A DNA stretch of 64,000 nt from Boswellia sacra (lineage: Eukaryota > Streptophyta > Magnoliopsida > Sapindales > Burseraceae), in contig SNVD02010473.1 in the NCBI GenBank assembly GCA_013180625.2, forward strand, positions 3,596,001-3,660,000, in the 5' to 3' direction. Both the position numbers and the translations under genes were made by a program. The notes under the pieces were generated by a model. The model saw only the letters and a program-made list of their open reading frames with translations. It made no database searches and was not told the DNA's origin. This document shows, piece after piece, positions 48,166 through 61,100 of this stretch. Each line of letters begins with the position of its first letter. Positions within the stretch are counted from its first letter, which is position 1.

Positions 48166-49280
48166 GATTTAGGCAAATGATCTTGGATTCTTGAAATTAA
48201 AGTAACACGTGTTCACGTGAGCTGTTGGGTGCATGAACATGTGCCACTTCTGTAACCTCGTCTATGGGGTCGGACTCGGAGTTGACACGACTTGGGACTA
48301 ATGCGGGTTCGGATATGGATACGGGTGTTAAACCCGTTTTTTTGAATTTGGGCTTTTTCATTTGTCAAATCTTTCTGGGATGGTGCTATTGACACCCCAC
48401 TAGTGATCTTATAAAACCCTCTTTTGTTTTTTTTCTAATTACAAATTTCTTTTTAAGTAAAATTACTTAAAAGCCAATCAACTCAACTCTTTTTTTTTCT
48501 GTCAATTCTTTTCTCACGCATACATAAATCCTAATTTGAGAATAATATAAAGACTTAAATCAAATACAAAATTGATTTTACTTGATTCACAAAATTGATT
48601 GAATCATAAAAACAAACTTATCTTGATACTTAAAAAGTGTTATTTGAAATTAATATTGAATAATACTCCCAATATATTAGCAAGAAAAATGAATAAGGAA
48701 GAATAAAAAAAATTCAAACAGAACCCAGTATAAAGAGATGAGATGAGCTTCTTACATGAACTTAATTGGATCGAATATAGTTTCTTTTCATCAATTTTGT
48801 GCTTTTTATTTCATGAACAAGGGTGTGAATCATGAATATAAGGATATATGCTGATGGTTTCATGAATATAAAGATATATGGCGATAGTTTGTACCTACTT
48901 AATAATCATAAGAGTTAATATAATTATTTAATTTATATTTTTTGAAGATATTGGAGAAAACTGTAAATGAAAATAGTCAAATTTGAAGCTGTTATTGATT
49001 AAATACATGAGGATAAGTTTTACCTATTTTAGATAATTTTAGATTTTGCATCTCACACGGGTGACGCAGTCTCGAAAGATTGAGGATGGAGTCTCTAGAC
49101 GTGAAATGTCTAACTTTTGTAGTAATATTATTCATACAAAACTATCATAGAATACCTCATTTTTGTATGCAATATTAATGATATAAAACTATCTACCACA
49201 TCTACATTGAGTATTGATATTTGTCAACTAAAATCTGATTAAATATTAAAATAGATATAAGACGAGTTGATTGATTATAA
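48166..49280. other. WIT promoter and intergenic DNA
   Basis: The first 200 bp are GC-richer and probably the WIT promoter. The remainder is AT-rich and featureless, with a short repeat pair (CATGAATATAAGGATATATG near 48832 and 48864). Confidence 0.4.
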
Positions 49281-49290
49281 TTATAATATA
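49281..49290. repeat. left target-site duplication of the MULE
   Basis: TTATAATATA at 49281-49290 equals 50783-50792, directly outside the two inverted ends. Nine to ten bases is the size made by Mutator-type transposases. Confidence 0.88.
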
Positions 49291-50782
49291 GGAAAATTAA
49301 CGCTGTGACCCATTTCTTTTGGCTGAAGTAACAGTCTGTCCCCCACTTTTGGATAAGTAACATAGACACCCCCAGATTCCATCTGCCGTTAGAGAATCTA
49401 TTAAAAAAATTATACTGTGACCCCTTTCTTTTGGCTAAAGTACAGTCTACCTTACACTTTTGGATAAATAACATAGACATCCCCATATTCCATCTGTCGT
49501 TAGAGAATCTGTTATCTTAGTTAGAATCTCTTGTATAAAGACTTAACTACCCTTATTTGTCTTATTCATCAACAATTTTATATTGTGAAGTTTTCTATTA
49601 ACGTAAATTAAAGAAGAAAAAAGTTGTTATTATGTCAGTAAGTGGAAAGAATAAGAATTAAAAAATTAAAAAGTATATTTTATACAAAAACTAAAAATCT
49701 AATGAATAAAATATACTTAATTTTAACATTGTATTAAATTGTATTACATAGAATTGAGTAAATTTTATATTGTATTTGATTTGTCATTGCATTGTATACA
49801 TGTTAAATAATATTGTGTTTAATAAAAGACTGTATTGTATTGTATTAATTTTTTATTCTAAATTAAAATAATTAACAATCAAAATCATATAAATTTTTAA
49901 TTAAAAATAAAAATTCGTAAATTCAAATTAATAATTATTCTAAACTTCAATAAATTTAAATTTGTATTTATAAAAAAGATTAAAAATATTTAACTAAATA
50001 TGTAAACACATAAATATGCAATTAATTATTTTAATTATTTTTAATATTTAATTGTTTATTTAATGTAAATAATATATTTAATTTTATAATTTCTCTCTCT
50101 CTCTCTTTACTTTTCCTTTCTTTTTGTCTCTTGTTGCTTCAAGACTCAAGTTGCAGAGTCTTTACTTTCCCTCAACTGCTATATCACCAGGCAGTTGAAG
50201 TTGATTTGAAAAAAAGAAATAGAAAAAAATATTTGTGTGCTGCTTATGTTTTTTGTTGATTAATCTACAATAGGTTATTTCAGATATGGAAATGAGCTGC
50301 CATGTGAGAGTTTTGCTCGTTCTTGTATTTGCAAATAAGATATACGAGCCCATATTGACTTCTTTATTTATTAGATTTTTAGTTTTTGTATAAAATATAC
50401 TTTTTGATTTTTTAATTCTTATTTTTTCCACTTACTAACATCATAACAACTTTTTTCTTCTTTAATTTACGTCAATAGAAAGCTTCACAATATAAAATTA
50501 TTCATGAATAAGACAAATAAGGGTAGTTAAGTCTTTACACAATAGATTCTAGTTAAGATAACAAATTCTCTAACAGCAGATGGAATCTGGGGGTGTCTAT
50601 GTCATTTATTCAGAAGTGCGTGGCAGAATGTACTTCAGCTAAAAGAAGGGGGTTACAGTATAATTTTTTTAACAGATTCTCTAACGGCATATGAAATCTG
50701 GGAGTGTCTATGTTACTTATCCAAAAGTGGGGGGCAGACTGTTACTTCAGCCAAAAGAAGGGGGACACATTGTTAATTTCCC
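49291..50782. mobile_element. non-autonomous MULE with about 420-bp terminal inverted repeats
   Basis: A 1492-bp element. The left arm (49291 to about 49709) and right arm (about 50362 to 50782) are inverse copies, starting GGAAAATTAACGCTGTGACC on the left and GGGAAATTAACAATGTGTCC on the right (minus strand). Each arm holds two head-to-tail copies of a 112-bp subterminal unit (TTTCTTTTGGCTGAAGTA...CCGTTAGAGAATCT). The interior is AT/TC-rich and shows no transposase. A 9-10 bp target duplication flanks it. The internal block 50100-50360 is less AT-rich and might be captured host DNA, source unknown. Confidence 0.92.
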
Positions 50783-50792
50783 TTATAATATA

Positions 50793-53690
50793 TTACAGGA
50801 GATATGCCTTCCATCAATTGAATTCCTTCGTGCCATGAAGTAATATATTTACTTTTACATTCAAATTATAATCATATTCTTTTAAAATTGTTTAAATATA
50901 CTTTAATATTGTTATTCTTTTAACATTATCCGTGTTACTGTAAATAATTTTGATATGATAACCATTTTTTTATTATTCTTTAAAAATCATTCAAATATAT
51001 CATCTTTAAAGATGTCAAATAAATTTATTATAAAGTAATATCTTATCGGTCCAATAGTCTTTTTACTTTATGGTAAACGTGAATTATAATTTAATGACAT
51101 GAAAATGACACTACTTAATCAAATCACAATCACGATTCACATTTCCACTCAACATCGTGGCAACTTAAGTTGCTCAATCATGCACCGTCCATTTGCTTTA
51201 TATCTTACCCGACTCTCTCGCTCGTGTGTCACCGCGTCCCCCGAACGAAGCTGTGAGGGCGATGCTGTAAAGGCCCATGATAGTGAAACATGGGCCCATT
51301 GTCTTCAAGCTTTCTTTAAACTCTCATGCTACGGGGCCCATGGGCCATACCTTTGTCGCCAACCCATAATCCGTATTATAAAACAATTTGGCGCTTGTTC
51401 ACCGTTCAATTGACGAAGTCATCGAACATCAACATCCTTGTAATCTAGCTTTTTGTTACCAAATAAAATTAAAGTCCTAGACCTTCTTTTAGGGCTCGGC
51501 TCACAAGTCAAGTCACAAAATGCCCCTATTGACAACCAACACATAATTGTAATTGCCTAATTGGATTCCTCCTCAACCATATATTATCATTATTTTAACA
51601 AAAAATCCAAGAATGATTACGTGAGATGCAGCCACAACCTCATGTTTATTATAGATTAATAATATATGTTATTATATTAAATAGTATGATCATTTGTTAA
51701 ACCTATAATAATGTGCCAAACTATATGTGATTAAGACACAAATCAAATTGTGTACGTACATTGGATGCCTAGTAGCAAGATTGCGCCTTTACATGGCCAG
51801 CTTGACTACCACACAAATACAAGTGACAAGTGACATTACAGGTTACTTTCAACTGTCAATTGAATCATTGAGTTGAATGAATTGGGTGATTCTGAATCCA
51901 CTTGAAGTTAAGAATTGACAGTATTAATTTTTTATTGGAAGATTTTTATGGTATGTAAATTATAATTTAATCAAGCGCTACTGAAAGATACAAACAATAG
52001 AGTAAGTTAAATGAATGTCAGCATGTTTTAATAATTGAGCTAACTTTGACAGAAAAGTTGATGAATTATTTCTCTTACATTCCGTAGTTGAATTATTTCA
52101 TAACCATTGTGACGGGCTCTCGAATTGATACAGCAGTGTCTAAAAAATTATTAATATTATTAAAAAAGAAAATAAATATCAACACCCTTGAAATTTACGT
52201 TAATTAACTTAGAGGTTTTTGACACCAGTACTTTATTCTTATATTTTATATATTTGGGTTATTTTAGGGTTGTTAATATTAGTTTTTGCTAAATTATATG
52301 GGTTTAAATTTAGTTTTTGTAGACTTTCGGATCCAATTGTTCTCAAACTTTAAGGGTGTCAGTGTAACACCTCTATTAAATATTTATTGGCATAAAAAAA
52401 AAACATATTTTGTACTTAACCTTTTTGTGGTAATGCTTATCCTCTATAATCCTTTTTTTTTCATTATCTATCTTTTCTTCCTCCAAAAAATTGTAATTTC
52501 CATTTTATTTTAATTTCCCATTACATCTATTACATCTACCATTTCATATTTTCATTTTTTCTAAATTTGTGTCCATTTATTTTCCATTGCAAGCCTATCA
52601 AATGAGAAGTAATATTGTCATTTATATTTGTACATGATATACATACGAGAAGAGATTGGTAAATGATTGAAATAAGAGTTGAGGTTCGAGATTAAGGTTG
52701 AAGAGGATCTATTTTAATATTTCTGTTGTCTTTATAATTGATATTCTTTGTCTTGATTTTTTATCATTTTATAACATTTTTTATTGTTTTGTTTAATTTT
52801 AAAATATTAAAAAAATAAATACTTGCAATTTGATGTTGAATTTAGAGAACTTCAAAGTGAGCAATGATTCCACCTATATGGGCCTCACAGTCATAGGTTC
52901 ATTTGGGGACAAAAAAAAAAGAAGAAGACAATTATCATCAACGACCAAGACAAAAAAAATCTCTACGGTAATAAAAGAAATTAACAAATAAGTCACAGCC
53001 ACGTGGATAGAAATCCGCAGACAAAGGGCCCACATCTTTCTCATTTCATACTCAGGTCAAGCCCAAATAGCCCGCCACCGACGACAAACACGCCTTGTTA
53101 TTTAATATTTATTTTTTTATTTAATTATTTTGTCTTTATGTTAATTATTTCAGCTTTGGCAAGTTGAATAATTAATAATAGCAAATAAGAATCTGGTCTT
53201 TGACACACGTGATTTATTTTTGTTTTATTTTCTAAATTAATCCATCTTATTTAATTTAACCCAACAATAGTAAAAATTTCTAAAATTTATAAAAATTCTC
53301 AAAAAACATAATTTTATCCCCTAAATGAGACATTATCTCTTATTAATCTTTAACTATAATCCAAAGCATTTATATTTTTTATTTATTTTTTTCTAAATTT
53401 TAAGTCAATCATCATTGAAAACAGGAAAAAATAAAAATAAAAATATATAAAATATATCATAGGTAATTTTTAAATACAAATTGAAACAATATTATTATTT
53501 TTGTATATATTATTCGTTAAATATATGCTGTTCCCGGCAAAAAGGACACGGCTGGTTGTTGTCCTATTTGTGAAAAAATAAAAACAAAAATCGAGGCAAT
53601 TTTTTTTTTAACAGTTCAAGTTCTTACCATACCTGGAAAAGTCTGTGTCGTTATCATCAATACAGTTCATCATAACCGAAGCAGCGTAGT
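50793..53690. other. intergenic, no gene called
   Basis: Mostly AT-rich. 51180-51420 stands out as GC-richer with repeated GGCCCA motifs and a 104-codon frame (51099-51413) that I do not recognise. No tRNA, miRNA or transposon ends seen. Confidence 0.4.
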
Positions 53691-54251
53691 TGCGTGTAGC
53701 TCTCTCCCTTCTGATATTCTTCTTCTTATAAATTCAAGTTCTAATACCCCAATTCATAACTTTGTTATCAATCTACTCCTTCATAAATAATTTCTTCGTT
53801 TTCATCCAATTGTTCTTTTGCTTTGCTTTTAATTCTTGTTATAATTGTGTATACTCAAAATTCAGTTTCATATTAACCTAAAGCTTCAAGCTTTTGTATC
53901 TGGGTATAACCTTTTTCTGTGGGGTTGTTTCAATCCGGAGCTGCTGTTGTTTGATTCAATTTTGTTCAATTGCTGACTGTTTACAAGGGATCTACCTTTC
54001 CTTGATCTGGGTTTCTCAAATCTTAAACTTTTGTGGTTGGGAATTTGAGAATTTTGTTGAAACTTGTCGCTTTATACTTGATATCAAAAGGTTTGGACTG
54101 TAAAGACTACATTTTTACTTGAGATTAGTTCTCAAAGTTAGGAGTTCTATGCGTTGGATGCTAATTTTGTGTATTATATACTTGAACAGATATATTGGAA
54201 GTGTACAAAGACTGTTTGAGATTGTTTATTGGAAATTTTACTTGTTTGAAG
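53691..54251 (+). promoter_or_regulatory. probable 5' leader of the AVT6-like gene
   Basis: Composition changes at about 53640-53700 to CT- and T-rich leader-like text ('GCTCTCTCCCTTCTGATATT'). Several short upstream ATGs occur before 54252, so a leader intron is possible but not resolved. Confidence 0.35.
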
Positions 54252-57200
54252 ATGACAATTGGGGATATCTTACCAAAGGGGAAAAGATCAAGGAGGAGCA
54301 AGCAGCCTATTGATGAAAATGCTCCTTTGTTGCCCAAGAAGCAAGAGGAAGATGGTGGTTTTGATGAATTCAATGGAGCTTCCTTTTCTGGAGCAGTCTT
54401 TAATTTATCAACCACAATTGTTGGAGCTGGCATCATGGCCTTGCCTGCAACGATGAAAGTGCTTGGTCTTGGTCTTGGGATTGCTTTGATCATCTTTATG
54501 GCCATCTTAACCGAGGCTTCAATCGAGTTGTTGCTTAGGTTCAGTAGGGCAGGGAAATCGGTTTCTTATGGGGGTCTTATGGGGGAAGCATTTGGAAAGT
54601 ATGGAAAGATTTTGTTGCAAGTTTCTGTTTTAGTCAACAACATTGGTGTACTGATAGTGTACATGATTATAATTGGTATGACTATATTTTATTGTTTTTG
54701 TCATTTTTGTTTGTTGTTTGATGTTCATTTCTGCTTTTGATCTGATATTGCTCCATCTGGAGTTGTTGTTTAAATGTTCATTTGTTGAGTTTTTCTACAC
54801 TTTCATGGAAAGCTCTAAATATGGTGTATTTTCTTGAAGGTGATGTGCTGTCTGGAACATCTTCCAGTGGAGTTCACCATGCTGGTGTTCTTGAAGGTTG
54901 GTTTGGAGAACACTGGTGGAATGGGCGTACTTTTGTTCTTCTTGTCACAACACTTGCCATTTTCTCTCCGCTAGCATGCTTTAAGCGAATTGGTAATCAA
55001 CCTTCCTTGATTGGACAGAATGAACATGTTAGCTGGTTTCTCATTTCCTTATATGCTAATTATTATATTATTTTTTCATAATTTACTTATTGCATTCTTA
55101 GATGTAGCTTACAATTCAGAATGTTTCAATCAATAATGTATCATGTACTGCTGATTTTTGGTGATACTAAAAAATAAAAAGAATATATATAAGGCTTGCC
55201 AGCCTTCTAAAGCATGATGATTTACACGTCTGACACTAGGTTTCAGAAACGTCTGATGCAGTGTCTGTCTCTCTCTCTTTCCCCTCACTCTCAGTTTCGG
55301 TAACTGTGCAGTTGTTGTATCTAAAATTCTTCTTTGTAAATGAAGTATCTATCATATTGAAAGATTTTAATACTGGTTCCTTATATGTATGTGGATAAAG
55401 ATTAGGTGATCCTCATCCAACTGTTTGCATGTTTTGTAAGGAATCCTCCTTAAAATAATTTACTTAATTATTGTAAAATAACATTGGCAAGCGAACATTT
55501 TAAAACCATGGGTTTATGTGAGGCAGAGTACATAGTTTTTGCTTGTTTCCATTGTTTACTTTGTCTGGATGGACTATCAGAATCTTATCCCTTTTATTAG
55601 ATCATTGTAAGTTCAATTGGTGGAAGGTGATGTTGTTATTTATCGCACAAGTTTTTAGTGCCTCCCTTTTTGGGACTTCTAAATGGTGACATATTGTCCA
55701 TTTTTGTGGTTGCAGATTCTTTAAGATTCACATCTGCCTTATCGGTTGCGTTGGCTGTTGTATTTCTTGTAATCACTGTGGGCATTTCAATTGTGAAGTT
55801 GATAAGTGGAGGCGTAGAGATGCCCAGATTGTTGCCTGATGTAACTGATTTGACATCTGTCTTTAGGCTCTTCACTGTAGTCCCTGTGCTGGTAACAGCA
55901 TTCATCTGCCACTACAATGGTAAGCAGGCTGATTACTTCTTAGATTGGGCTAATTGCTGCATCGTGTTAGTTTTTGTTGAAATTGATGATTATTGAGATG
56001 ATGTTCTGTAGCAGGTCAAATTTGGTGTCCTGATTTTAACATGTGGTAAATAATTCTATTTTGCTTGGGCAGCATTTCTGCGAAACCAGTATGGTTATTT
56101 GTTTTCCAAAAACCTTTTCTTTTACAATTTGCATTCCCTTTTCTAAATTAACCGGAATTTTGACTCTCAATTTGGAGAAATGTTTATTGGGGGTTTGGTA
56201 TTCGAAACCATAGCTTAAGACTTAAACTTTGTTTAGAGATTTGACTCTCAATTTAGAGTAATGTTGTCCTTCATTCAGAAGAGGGGGTGCTGCATTCATT
56301 GCACTGATCTTTGGAGCATTACTTTTGCAGTTCACAGCATAGATAATGAACTTGAGGACACAACACAGATTCGATCGGTTGTCCGAACTGCACTTGGTCT
56401 GTGTTCAACTGTCTACATAATGACGAGTATCTTCGGGTTCCTTCTATTTGGTGACTCTACTCTTGATGATGTGCTTGCCAACTTTGATGCTGACCTTGGG
56501 ATTCCCTACAGCTCCCTTCTTAATGATGCTGTTCGTGTTAGCTATGCTGCTCACCTCATGCTTGTATTTCCAATTGTCTTCTATCCATTGCGGCTGAACT
56601 TGGATGGCCTCCTCTTTCCCTCGGCGAGGCCTCTAGCTACTTCCAATTGTAGGTTTGCACTGATCACCACTGGGCTCATCGGTGTTATCTTCTTGGGTGC
56701 AAATTTCATTCCTAGCATCTGGGATGCTTTCCAATTTACTGGAGCAACTGCTGCAGTTTGCCTTGGTTTCATTTTTCCTGCTTCCATTACCCTTCGGTGA
56801 GTTCTCGGCTCTGAGTGAGAGTACATTTTTTTTACATAGATGTTTGAAATCTGGATATCAAGCTTTGCACACTTTTAAGCATGTTTTTCATTTTTTATTG
56901 TAAGGGCCATTTCTGAAATGTGGAAAATTTGCTGGCCTGTTGTTTCTTTAGGGAAAATAAAAAAAATTGCCCCTTCATATTAGTTACTGATTGTGTGAAT
57001 ATGTTAGAGACACCCTTCTGAATGTCTTTGAATTGGACATACATTTTTGAGTGGTCATTTGAACTTTCCCTTGTCTTATTGACCCCAGTACCTTGCTACT
57101 GGGATGATCATGTTTACTAGTTTTTATTTTTTATTTTTATTTGTTTTACACAAATCAAATGTTTTATGTGGCTTTGGAGCTTATCTGTTTTTATTTTTTG

Positions 57201-57405
57201 CTTTATATCTTTATGGAATGCTAAATTCTGATTTTGTGTTTACTTATTTTCCTTGGGCCATTTCAGTGATCGTCACAACATAGCAACGAAGAGGGATAAG
57301 ATCTTATGTATTTTCATGATTGTGCTAGCTGTGTTCTCAAATGTAGTGGCCATATACAGTGATGCCTACGCCTTGTTCAAAAAGAATGCATCACCTCGCG
57401 CATAA
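54252..57405 (+). CDS. AVT6: AVT6-like vacuolar amino acid transporter (AAAP/SLC38 family)
   Basis: Five exons: 54252-54675, 54840-54992, 55716-55919, 56331-56796 and 57267-57405, with phases 1, 1, 1, 2 preserved, giving 461 residues. The start is the first ATG in the family frame, just before a basic and acidic cytosolic tail (KGKRSRRSKQPIDENAPLLP). The first span has the family's GA.FNLSTTIVGAGIMALPA text, followed by about ten more hydrophobic segments, including LALVVFL-like text in exon 3 and VRVSYAAHLMLVFPIVFYPL in exon 4. AAAP proteins of this type export amino acids such as Asp/Glu from the vacuole. The dileucine-like ENAPLLP in the N-tail fits tonoplast sorting (inference). It is convergent with the Furry-like gene. 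Confidence 0.93.
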
Positions 57406-58194
57406 GTGACCTATCGTGTGTACTCCTTGTTTTAAAAAATGGACCAAAAGGCGCTGTCATATTTTCAATGGGAAATCTGACGTGGGCAGAATCATCTGGA
57501 GTCCAATTAGAAAATCCACGTTTTCTATGGAGATTTATTGAATTGTATTTTAATAAAATAACTCTTTTTGATGTATAAAGTTAGTCTGTTAAAAGAGTGT
57601 GTGGAGATCTGTGTTGTGTTTGCTTGATGCTTGATAAAGGATCTTGTAGTATGAACTGATATGTTGTAGAAATACGAATGTATAAATTTCTCAATGAAGG
57701 AGTTGTGGCATTTGTGATCTTTATAAAGTTTGTGTTTAATTCTTGAATTTCAACTTGTTTTTAACAGTATTGTTTGATAATTATCAGTAATTTTCTTCAT
57801 CTTATGAGAGCATTAACCCAGTTGGACATCTACATCCCCTGACGAGCCTGTTAACTACGGGGTAGTACGGGTAAGAAATCCATCTCATGGAGGAGAAGGA
57901 ATCTCAATCTTATACATGAATAATTTGGAATACAAGTTGTAGAATCAAAGTCCAGTTTGAGATTATGTTATTGATGCATCAAATGGATCTTATGCAATAT
58001 GCTTGTGTTGCAATCGTGGTGTGGTGATGAGAATTTAACTGGAACTGTAGGGCAAATTATAATTTACAAAAATGTGTGACACAAGACATATTTACTCGAG
58101 TAGGAAGGCTTCAAAATGTCGAAACTACAAGATACACTATTTTCATGGTCTTATTTACAAAACCAGCCCCCCAAACTTAAGAAGGTACCGCAAC
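57406..58194. other. 3' UTRs of two convergent genes
   Basis: The AVT6-like 3' UTR has an AATAAA at about 57551-57556 on the plus strand. The Furry-like 3' UTR runs leftward from 58194. No separate gene is visible; the transcripts may come close or overlap. Confidence 0.5.
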
Positions 58195-61100
58195 TTAAGG
58201 GTGCCCAATGGTGGTCACGAAAGGCACCAACCTTCTATAGTCCCTTCTTTTTCCTAAAGCGCATTTGTCAAGCACACGTCCAAGCATTAGGCGTGTGTTC
58301 TGCAAAGCCATATCTCTGGGTGACATCCCTGATTCAGTTGAAGTCGCTTGTGCAGTTGGGGTTGATCCTGTTCCAAACGCTGATCCTAACGCATATTGTA
58401 GAGGTCCACTTCGAGCCTTAAACGAGGTTTGAGGAGCAAGCAGTTTGTCTTCAGTCCCATTCTCAAATGACCCAGACTCGTGTGGGTGTGAACCTGTCAA
58501 TGAACTACAGCTCTGCAAAAGAGCTTCCAAGACACTCAAAGCCTCCCAACACAAAGTGCTCTCCACCAGCTGGGACACAATTGCATACATCTGTGGGCTC
58601 TGGGAAGCATCCATGGGAGTATGCTGGAGCAAAGCCTTGAGCATGAGCAAGATTACACGCTGATAATCAACTGGAACTTTCTCCAATAGTCGTAGCAAGT
58701 GTCCAAAAGCCAAAGCCGAGTGCTTTGGGAACCACTCGTTGCATAATAATGGCGAGACACAAGCAAGGAGATTATCAATGCTTTTGATCTCTCCTCGGGA
58801 GTAAGCAATAAACACTGTACCTAATTCATCCAATGACTTTGCTCGACACCATACTGCAATATTGGTTGCAACAGAGCAAGCTTTTTGGAACTGCTGTTGG
58901 AGTGGTGAAGTAGGGCCTACCAAGGCATCCTTGTTGAGCTGTAAGCAAAGCCAGGGAAGTAAACCAGTGATATGCATTAAGAGCCTCGTTTCGGCATCCC
59001 CAAAAATGGAGTCACATGAGTGTACTGTGATCCGTGAAAGGACCTCAATAGCGACACCATGACTAACAGTTGACATGAGTCCTTTAAGCACAAGAGGCTG
59101 CACTCCTTCGAATTTTGGGAGAGTCCCACTGGAGGGTGGCAGCTCATAGCCCCTGGATTCCAGCCGCTGGAAGTCACCATCATCACCATTTGTGTCAAGC
59201 TCATCTCGAGGCATACTTGAAAGCAGCACGTTTTCGGTTGTCTTGTCACGGAATGATAGGCGGTCAATCACACGTGAGAAGAGCTCAAGTACCTGGCAGT
59301 AGACGTGAACAAAATCTGTGTGCATCATGGCTACACACCCCCAAAAGAGTTGGGGGTAGAGTATCACCTTTTCTGGTTCCATGTTCTCCACCATTACTTG
59401 CAAAGTCATCAATATTTCCATAATGAAACCCAAAACTGGAGGCACTGGATTTCCCAGACATCTATGAAGACAACGGAGGAGGGATACACATGTGTCACTT
59501 GTGACACTAGGCCTCAATGCACGGTAGATCTGATGTGAGCGACAAGCTAGATGTCTTGATGTGCACTCCATAGCCCATTTCAGTGCCTCAGCCCCCCAAG
59601 TCTCACGAAGATCTCCTTGGAAGAAGATAGCATCCACCATACTTTGGACAAGGGCAGACAAGAGTGCCGCACTTGGAAGCTCAGTTCTCATAACAGTAGG
59701 ATCCTCATTCTCCCACATCATGCTCCCACGCTTTGACTGAACATATTTGATCAGGCTAACAACCTGCTGCTTGTTTTCGCCATCATTATTTTCCACCTCA
59801 TACAGCTCCAAGTGTCGCCCTGCAAGTGAGTATAACAGATTAACAAGCAGATGCTGGCAGTGCTCGAGCACAATATCTTCTGAACTGTCCATTGAAACAA
59901 AAGTGACGTGAAAGAGCAAAGGCAAGTGCTCGCGGAAATCTTCATCATTCTCATAAGCAATCTCGGCAAGTAGAATCAATGCTATATCTGCATGTGTGAG
60001 TGAGTGCTGCTGATGCCCCTGCAAGGCAGACTGAAGTTCTTTGGCACTAACACCATGCATACCAAGCCCAGAATGCAACCCATCTTCACCAGAGTTTGGA
60101 GTGTCAATCAGGTAGTCTCCACTGTCCCGGGAAACATGACGGCTACGCAAACTTCCTGTTGAACTTCTAACCCCCATTAGAGGCCCTGACATGTTTACCA
60201 TTGCTGGAAGGAGTTGACCAGACCTGCCTGCAGTTACAGGGACAATATTCAACTCAGGAGGCATGGGGCTAAGTGGGCCTGAGACGCTTCGGCCTTGTAC
60301 ACCTCCTGTTCGCCAGCTCAGGCTCCCACTAGTATTCCTAAGGGGACCATCAAGAGAACCCCTGACTAGTAATGGTGACATGTGGGGCTGGCTGTCTACA
60401 ACCGATGCAATTTGGGCCACAGCTGGTCCCTGAGAAAATTCCAATACAAAATTTCCATTGGCATCACCCTTACTTGCACTCGGCCCTACTGTTTCCATGC
60501 TATCTTCCAGCATCCGCTGAGCCAACTGGTATACCAAGTGATCAATTGTGCGCTGTGGACAAATCCGTGCCAAATACAAACTTACCCGCTTTGCAACTGA
60601 GAAATATGTAGCAAATGCACCACTTATTTCAGCAGATGCATTTGAATCACAGTCTTCAATCCCTTTCGTAATCAAGAAATCAACCACTGGACTAATGTTC
60701 CGGGGCTTACTAGCAATTGTGCTCCAAAGCTTTTCAATTTCATCAGGGAACTGGTCTCCATGGCGCCAAGTTACATAATAAAGGCTTTTTAATAATCTTT
60801 CACTCCATCCTGAGTCCTTGAGTTTCCAGAAATTGAGATTCTCAATCCATGGAGCCATGCAGGTTAACACCTGATGCTGTGCAATTATATCAACAGCATC
60901 TAGTTGCCTCTGCATGATCTCCTCACAAAGGAGCTGGCTCAGTTCAGGGTGATCTTTGGCAAGTTTGCAGGAGAGTTTATATTGGAATTGTTGGTACGAA
61001 TCAGGGAGATTGCCAACCACCGCAGCTCGATAACTTCCTGAACCCTCAATGCCATCCTCAGCCCACTCACGCACAGAAAGTGTCTCAAGCATCTGAAGGG

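Noticed and set aside
54119..54251. An upstream extension of the AVT6-like frame to 54195
   Set aside because: It would begin at TTG, not ATG; the family N-terminus fits the ATG at 54252.
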